Part shown: one piece after another, positions 59,201 to 64,000 of the stretch
How positions within the stretch are numbered: position 1 is the stretch's first letter
Layout: every line of letters starts with the position of its first letter
Assembly (NCBI GenBank): GCA_036674765.1
Contig: JARVKI010000003.1
Span: 682,001-746,000, forward strand
Direction of reading: 5' to 3'
DNA length: 64,000 nt
Source of the DNA: Seiridium cupressi
Taxonomy: Eukaryota > Ascomycota > Sordariomycetes > Amphisphaeriales > Sporocadaceae
Translations under genes and position numbers: made by a program
Notes under the pieces: generated by a model
The model's database searches: none
What the model was told of the DNA's origin: nothing
What the model saw: only the letters and a program-made list of their open reading frames with translations

Positions 59201-60719
59201 GAGGCCAATTGCTTCAAGAAACCGTCGGTCTGCTTTAGCAGGTGGCTGATACGTGTATCCTTGGCCTGGTCGAGCAGCTTGAGGTAGGCCTCTTCATCGT
59301 TGGCTTTAAGAGCCTGGAGACGCTGTTTGGCTGTTCTCTCAATGCGCTTCTGCTCTTCCTTCTCGATGTTGAAGTGCTGAGCAAACATGGCGCGACCCAT
59401 CTTGTGCATTTTGCTTCTAGCAGATTGTGCCGAATTGTGAATCTCTGCCTTATGGTGCCGGACGGAATCGAGGAAGTCGGTATGCTTCTTCTTTTCGCGG
59501 TGTTCACGAGCATCGCGTTGTTGCTTTTCGAGCTTCTCTGTGATTCGTGCTTCCCGAACGCTCTGCTTCTTGACCCGTCGATACTGACTACGGTTTGTCG
59601 TCATAGCCAAGTTGTCGAAATGCATCATCTGGCGCCCCACCTTTTCACGAAGCTGCCGCTGCTTCTGATATAAGCCCAGGGCTTTTAGCTCAATGATTGC
59701 TTTCCGCCTGACGGTGTCATCGGGTTCAATTGTTTCTTTCGTCGTATCCCAATGCGCCAGATTGCCAGGCACGGCTTTCAGCTCAGCATATCGCGCGCTC
59801 ATGCGGTTGCAGACAATGATCTCGCGCTCATGCCTCAACTGCTCAAAGTCGATGCCGGTAGGAGTGATGCTCGGGATAATGAGACGTTTTCCTCGCTGTC
59901 CATGCTCATGGTAGCTAATGTCTTTTTTGACCAGACCAGCCTCGTAAGGCGTCTGGACGGTCTTGAACGAGCGGGTCTTGACAACGGCAGATGCTTCTGT
60001 CTCAGCAGCGCCATCAGGACCGACTGAGCCGGGTTTTACTATATCCGTAGTCGGCGTGGCAGTTGCAGAGGCCGGGGGCTGAACTGATTGTTCAGCAATG
60101 GCTTGTCTACGCTGTCGTTGCGAATTCAATGCCTGTTGCATCTGGAAAGGGACACCAGTGTTCTTCTGTAACAACTTAAATGCATGTATCTGCTGTCTCA
60201 GAAGGTTCAGCTGTTGTTGGTTGAACTGAGCAGTAGGCGACGCGGTCGAGGGGGAGGAGGCATTTGGTTGCGCTACCGAGCTCGATGTCGATGGCAAAGC
60301 TGATGCGCCAAGGGCTGCCGATGCTGGTGGTTGCGACGTTCCATTGACTTGACCGTTAGCGCTGGCATTCTGCTTCTGCTGCATTTGCTGGCGATACGCA
60401 TTTTGCATCTGTTGCTGCTGCTGGACACTGTGCAGAAACTGGTTGAGCTTCTGGAATTCAGGGTCTGTTTTGGATACACCTGCCTCCTGCATCTGCTTGA
60501 AGCGCTGTGAGGCATTGTCAGTGGACCGAGTTGATACCCCAGGTTGTATATGACAGGACAACGTCTTCTGTAGGGAGCACGGGTGGTGGGTGAGGCAAAA
60601 CAGACGGGATGGGGTTTGCTACTAACCATGTACATCTCCTTGATTTGTGCACCATTCATTTGCGACATGCCTGAGAGCCCAGCATGCTGGACCGCAGGCG
60701 CTGCCTGAACCGACGCCAT
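56282..60719 (-). CDS. STH1: SWI/SNF-RSC type chromatin remodelling ATPase (Snf2/Sth1)
   Basis: Minus strand, exons 60719-60627, 60504-56548 and 56494-56282; 1420 residues. The first intron is 122 nt; both terminal exons are needed, giving KEMYM-RFKQMQEAG and VMEKFFNDRAQQELG. Domains in order: QLQ (about 119-155, QLNLLRQQIHAFKLLQ), HSA (about 369-425), an acidic tract, the Snf2 ATPase with Walker A DEMGLGKTIQT near 559 and DEGH near 661, the helicase C-lobe with QAQDRAHRIGQKNEVRILRL, a SnAC region (about 1006-1080), AT-hook-like basic stretches (KKRGRKPGGK) and a C-terminal bromodomain (about 1249-1340, YYQFIKNPICMNQIQTKIK). The protein uses ATP to slide or evict nucleosomes, and the bromodomain reads acetyl-lysine. 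Filamentous ascomycetes usually have one or two such genes, and I cannot separate Snf2 from Sth1 firmly; size and layout favour the RSC-type Sth1/Snf21. Confidence 0.93.
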
Positions 60720-62299
60720 CTTGATCGCGACTTGTTCCTCGATCTCACTACGCAGCCCGATTGATTATTCCTCTTTTACTTCTCCGAGGCGTTAGATCAC
60801 GGCGACAATTTCATATCTCAAAAAACCTCTAGCCTGGAAAGGAGGGGTGCACGGCTATGTATGAATATCCCTGAGGCTGGATGGCAGGCCGGCACGGATA
60901 TGAATGGAATGGTGGAGGTGCCAGTGAAGGCGCGTCGCAAAACTAGGCGGGGAGCCAAAAGAGTATGTCGTGCCGGGGAGGCTGTGGGTTTTCGATTGGT
61001 GATAGTCGCGTTGCGCGGGCAAGTGACTATCAAAATATCGTCGGGGGCGGTGGAATGGAGTGGTCGATGCGGTGGTCGGTGGTCGACGACGCGCGATTCG
61101 AGAAAGTGCAACGAGTGGAAGGTGCGACGTGCGAAGGTAAGAACAGAAGCTGCCAAATAACGTGTGGGGTGGTGGCCGTGGCTGCACTGTTCTGCGCTGG
61201 GGGATGCAAAAAAGTGGCAGTCGCGGGCCCAAATAGCGCGCAAAGTTGAGGTCTGACCTTGCTGCGATGCTTTTCGATGCTTCGCGGTCAATGTGGGCTG
61301 GCGCGGACACGCAGTTTGATGGCTTGGGGGTGGATGGATTCAATCTTCTGGAGGTGGAAAGAGGTTTGATTGCAGGCGCTCACAAACCAGCGATTCAGCC
61401 GCGAAGCAAACTGGCCCAAGCTCGAGCTAGCGCCTAATTGGGTAAAGGCGGGGCTCGGAAATACTTGGTTCCCGCTGCAGCCAATGACCGTCGGCCGCCT
61501 TCTTGCTCTTGCTTTCTCGGCTCTTTTGTGGTGCTCATGTCAACGCGCCAGGTAACGCGATCTCTGATACGTAGATAGTGAACGTAGTCACTATATAAAC
61601 GTGCTAACGGGCATGTGTGCAGGGGCTTGGGACAACTGATGACCGCCTATCATTGTTCTTCAAGCTAATCATAATGACCCGCCTTCCGAATATGGTGTTT
61701 ATACACCTCATCAGCCAATCGATCAAGGGATCTAAAATTTTGTCCAAGCTATATTTTACCTGTTTTCTTGATCTCTTATCTCCTGTCTTGACCTGGACTA
61801 TTCGGCGTGAACAGAGGACAACAGGCCGTGGCAACTTACACATCCTTGAAATGCGCGGTATACGAACTTTCCCAGTACACTTGCTAACCTGAGTCAATTG
61901 GTTTACCAGCTCTGGACACCGGTTAGCCACTAACCACTATTATGCACCCCAAGTGCTGGGTAAACATGAGATGCGAATGATGAGTATGATTAGCCAAAAG
62001 GGATGTTGGGTCGAGGACGCCTACAGAGCACATATACTGCTTCAAGTTGCCCTTTTATGGTTTGAGCGGGAGCATGGTCGCTGCGGTGCGAGAGTCTTTG
62101 ACCGCATTCTGACCCAGTCTTGTCGCAGTAGTTCTTATTTACTTCGCCGCTTTTTGGCCCGTGTTAGGCCAGCGCCACGCTTACGCACGCCCGTCGCTTT
62201 GCTGTAGTAGTCACAGTGATTGAGGCCAGGATACTGTACATCACCAACTCAAACCCTACTTCTGGGCATATAAGTTCAAACAACCTCTCACCTACTACC
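60720..62299. promoter_or_regulatory. Promoter of the remodeller gene and WDR70 3' region
   Basis: 1.6 kb between the remodeller start and the WDR70 stop, both on the minus strand. The left half is GC-rich with CA/GA-rich leader-like sequence; the right half (61560-62100) is AT-richer. No gene or RNA seen. Confidence 0.45.
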
Positions 62300-64000
62300 T
62301 CAGCGTTTGACCTTTTTCTTGTCCGGCCCCTCTTCCTCGTCATCGCTGACATCTGCATATTGAGTTACAGGCTGTGTGGTATTCCAGGCCTTTGTGAACA
62401 TGGGGTCCTCCTTGGCAAGCTTTTCGTACTTCAGCAGCGCCTCCCGGGGGTCTTCGTGGAGCATTCGGCTTAAGGGGATGTTTTCGCTGATATGCTTCTC
62501 ATCGGGTTGGCTGCGCATGAAGGGTGTGATTTGCTGTACCTGCGGTCGTCGAGGATCCTTTGATCTGCCAGATGCGGTCACGCCAGCTTTTCTTGACCCG
62601 GGCATTGCACCCGGTGTAATGATGGAGTCTGCGGACAAGCCAAGAGACTGGTCTGTAGTAAATTCAGGGTTATCATCGATATGGCGTCTCTTTGGAGCTC
62701 GCGACATGACGTCTATGGCACCACGGCTGGACATCTCTGGGTTGTACAGAATATGTGTCTCGGCATTGGCTGATCCAGTGATGATCTGGTTGATCTTTGG
62801 ATGCCAGTCCACAGTAATGAGTGGTGATCCAGGAGTTATTGGTGTCGTGTATTCGGCACGCAAGTTTCCAGGATTCAGAATGTGCAGATGGCCTGTAGCA
62901 GAACCAGTGATTATGCTTGTAGAGTTCGGCGCATACTTGATATTCGTCATTGGGTAATGGTCCGACGTCGATGGGTGCTCAACGGACACGAGTGGCTCCT
63001 TGAATTTGCGAATATCCCACAGCTTGATCAGGTTGTCACCGCCACGTGTAACAACCATTCGACCATCCGAGCTGATGTCAATACCGCCAGTCCAGGTGTT
63101 TGGCTTGTGAGCCTCCCTGATCTCTGCCGCAGGTCGTGTGAAAGGGCCATTGCCACTCCACATGACTAGACTTCCATCGAGGGCTGCTGAGACTAGGACA
63201 TTGTTTCCCCCCTGAATCGGCGTGCCCCAAGCGACTGCCGTCATCCTAGTCCTCCCTGCATTCCCGGCGGCCTTCGATTTGAAAACGAGCACTTCCTTCT
63301 GACTGCGCTTGTTGTTTATGTCCCAGATTCGCAGGGTGCTATCGGTTCCAGCTGTAACGCAGAGATTCTTGTCTGTAGGATGCCAAGTTCCGGTTGTAAT
63401 CTCTGAGACGTGTCCTTTCGTATTATGCATATCTCTTAGGTACATGTCTCCTTTGACAAACTCTGTTACAATGTCGCCGTCTCGAGACATGATCTTGGCC
63501 TGGGGATGCGCTGAAATGCACAGGACAACACCTCCCGCTAGAGGATTAAATTCCACATGATGTAGCGGGTGTGCCTCGGAACCGGCGGCGGAAGGCTTCG
63601 TCTCGTAGGGGTCTACCGTCCGGAATGCGCGTATTGTTGAGGGCGTCATGGCAGAGAAGTCGTGTAATCTGATTGTGCAGTCGGTAGACCCAGATGCCAG
63701 TCTACCTCCAGAAGGATCCAGCGATACCGTGGTGACGGCACGATCATGGGTCTTGATAACCATTTCATGCGATGTTGGGTACTCGTCTTCATCTTCGTCA
63801 GAGTCGTCAGAGTTATCGTCGCTGTCGCTTGCTTCTTCTGAATCCGAGTTCTGTGGCTTCTTTCCCGCCTTGACCTGCGCCGCCAGCGATTTGTCTGCGA
63901 CCCTCTTGCTCCGGTCGAACTGTGTCGCGATGTCAGCCTCCCGGGACTTCTTGCCAAAGGAAGTTGGCAAGAAGGCGCGCATGGGATCGTCGTCGGCCAA
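62300..64000 (-). CDS. WDR70: WD-repeat protein WDR70, 5' end beyond the window
   Basis: An uninterrupted minus-strand frame of 566 codons reaches the window edge, where the codon is TTG (Leu), so the true start lies outside or just at the border. The N-terminal part has DDDPMRAFLPTSFGKKSREAD and an acidic Ser/Asp/Glu stretch. WD40 repeats follow from about residue 80: KTHDRAVTTVSLDPSGGRLA, STLRIWDI and DNLIKLWDIRKF are clear blades. The C-terminus carries the WDR70 signature DPRRPQVQQITPFM and EDPREALLKYEKLAKEDP before a basic/acidic tail. WDR70 is nuclear; in fission yeast and humans it supports histone H2B ubiquitination and DNA-break resection. Assignment rests on the C-terminal motifs as well as the propeller. 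Confidence 0.88.
   Translation of the reverse strand: MADDDPMRAFLPTSFGKKSREADIATQFDRSKRVADKSLAAQVKAGKKPQNSDSEEASDSDDNSDDSDEDEDEYPTSHEMVIKTHDRAVTTVSLDPSGGRLASGSTDCTIRLHDFSAMTPSTIRAFRTVDPYETKPSAAGSEAHPLHHVEFNPLAGGVVLCISAHPQAKIMSRDGDIVTEFVKGDMYLRDMHNTKGHVSEITTGTWHPTDKNLCVTAGTDSTLRIWDINNKRSQKEVLVFKSKAAGNAGRTRMTAVAWGTPIQGGNNVLVSAALDGSLVMWSGNGPFTRPAAEIREAHKPNTWTGGIDISSDGRMVVTRGGDNLIKLWDIRKFKEPLVSVEHPSTSDHYPMTNIKYAPNSTSIITGSATGHLHILNPGNLRAEYTTPITPGSPLITVDWHPKINQIITGSANAETHILYNPEMSSRGAIDVMSRAPKRRHIDDNPEFTTDQSLGLSADSIITPGAMPGSRKAGVTASGRSKDPRRPQVQQITPFMRSQPDEKHISENIPLSRMLHEDPREALLKYEKLAKEDPMFTKAWNTTQPVTQYADVSDDEEEGPDKKKVKR

Noticed and set aside
1..64000. CRISPR arrays, tRNA and rRNA genes
   Set aside because: No spaced identical repeats were seen, no cloverleaf with a proper B-box was found by eye, and there is no rRNA-like sequence. 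A tRNA scan would settle the tRNA point.

Overview
The window reads as nuclear DNA of a filamentous ascomycete (Pezizomycotina; a Sordariomycete is likely but not proven). Genes are split by short introns, mostly 48-65 nt, with GT..AG ends, a CTAAC/CTGAC-like branch site and C/TAG acceptors. Many neighbours are head-to-head pairs, and the proteins are typical eukaryotic housekeeping products (PP2A-A, eIF4B, NF-YC/Hap5, Sec15, a Snf2/Sth1 remodeller, WDR70, Fcf2) mixed with fungal-only families. I rebuilt the splicing of every multi-exon gene by eye. In each case the joined exons give an open frame divisible by three, which supports the models.

Layout. 1-5.5 kb: gene-free left end and the leader of the first gene. 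5.5-8.6 kb: a Q-rich protein with a conserved C-terminal half. 9.5-10.5 kb: eEF1A lysine methyltransferase EFM4. 11.0-13.3 kb: PP2A scaffold subunit (minus). 13.3-16.7 kb: gene-poor, with a decayed minus-strand reading frame. 16.7-18.8 kb: eIF4B (minus), divergent from a Tim17/22/23-like membrane protein (19.7-20.5 kb). 21.8-22.7 kb: FCF2 (minus), divergent from HAP5 (24.0-25.0 kb). 25.5-28.0 kb: exocyst SEC15 (minus). 28.0-32.1 kb: AT-rich, gene-poor DNA with RIP-like coding relics and a degenerate tandem repeat. 32.1-34.9 kb: an 11-exon Mei2-like RNA-binding protein. 37.8-40.7 kb: SUN-domain protein SLP1 (minus). 56.3-60.7 kb: Snf2/Sth1 ATPase (minus). 62.3-64.0 kb: WDR70 (minus, running off the window).

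The accessory part is 42.0-54.7 kb. Five genes there look like one catabolic module: a carboxyltransferase subunit and a biotin carboxylase/BCCP subunit (divergent, 259 bp apart), an acyl-CoA dehydrogenase and a family III CoA-transferase (divergent, 655 bp apart), and an anion/cation-symporter MFS permease. A secreted glycoprotein of unknown function follows. The inferred flow is uptake of an organic acid, activation to its CoA ester, alpha,beta-dehydrogenation, then biotin-dependent carboxylation, as in leucine or acyclic-terpenoid breakdown. The substrate is not known.

The oddest DNA-level signals are two. First, a pair of 158-nt introns in two unrelated genes of this module can be aligned with each other along most of their length, as an introner-like element would. 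Second, a 36-bp tandem triplication lies inside the Mei2-like gene, and its last copy supplies a splice donor.
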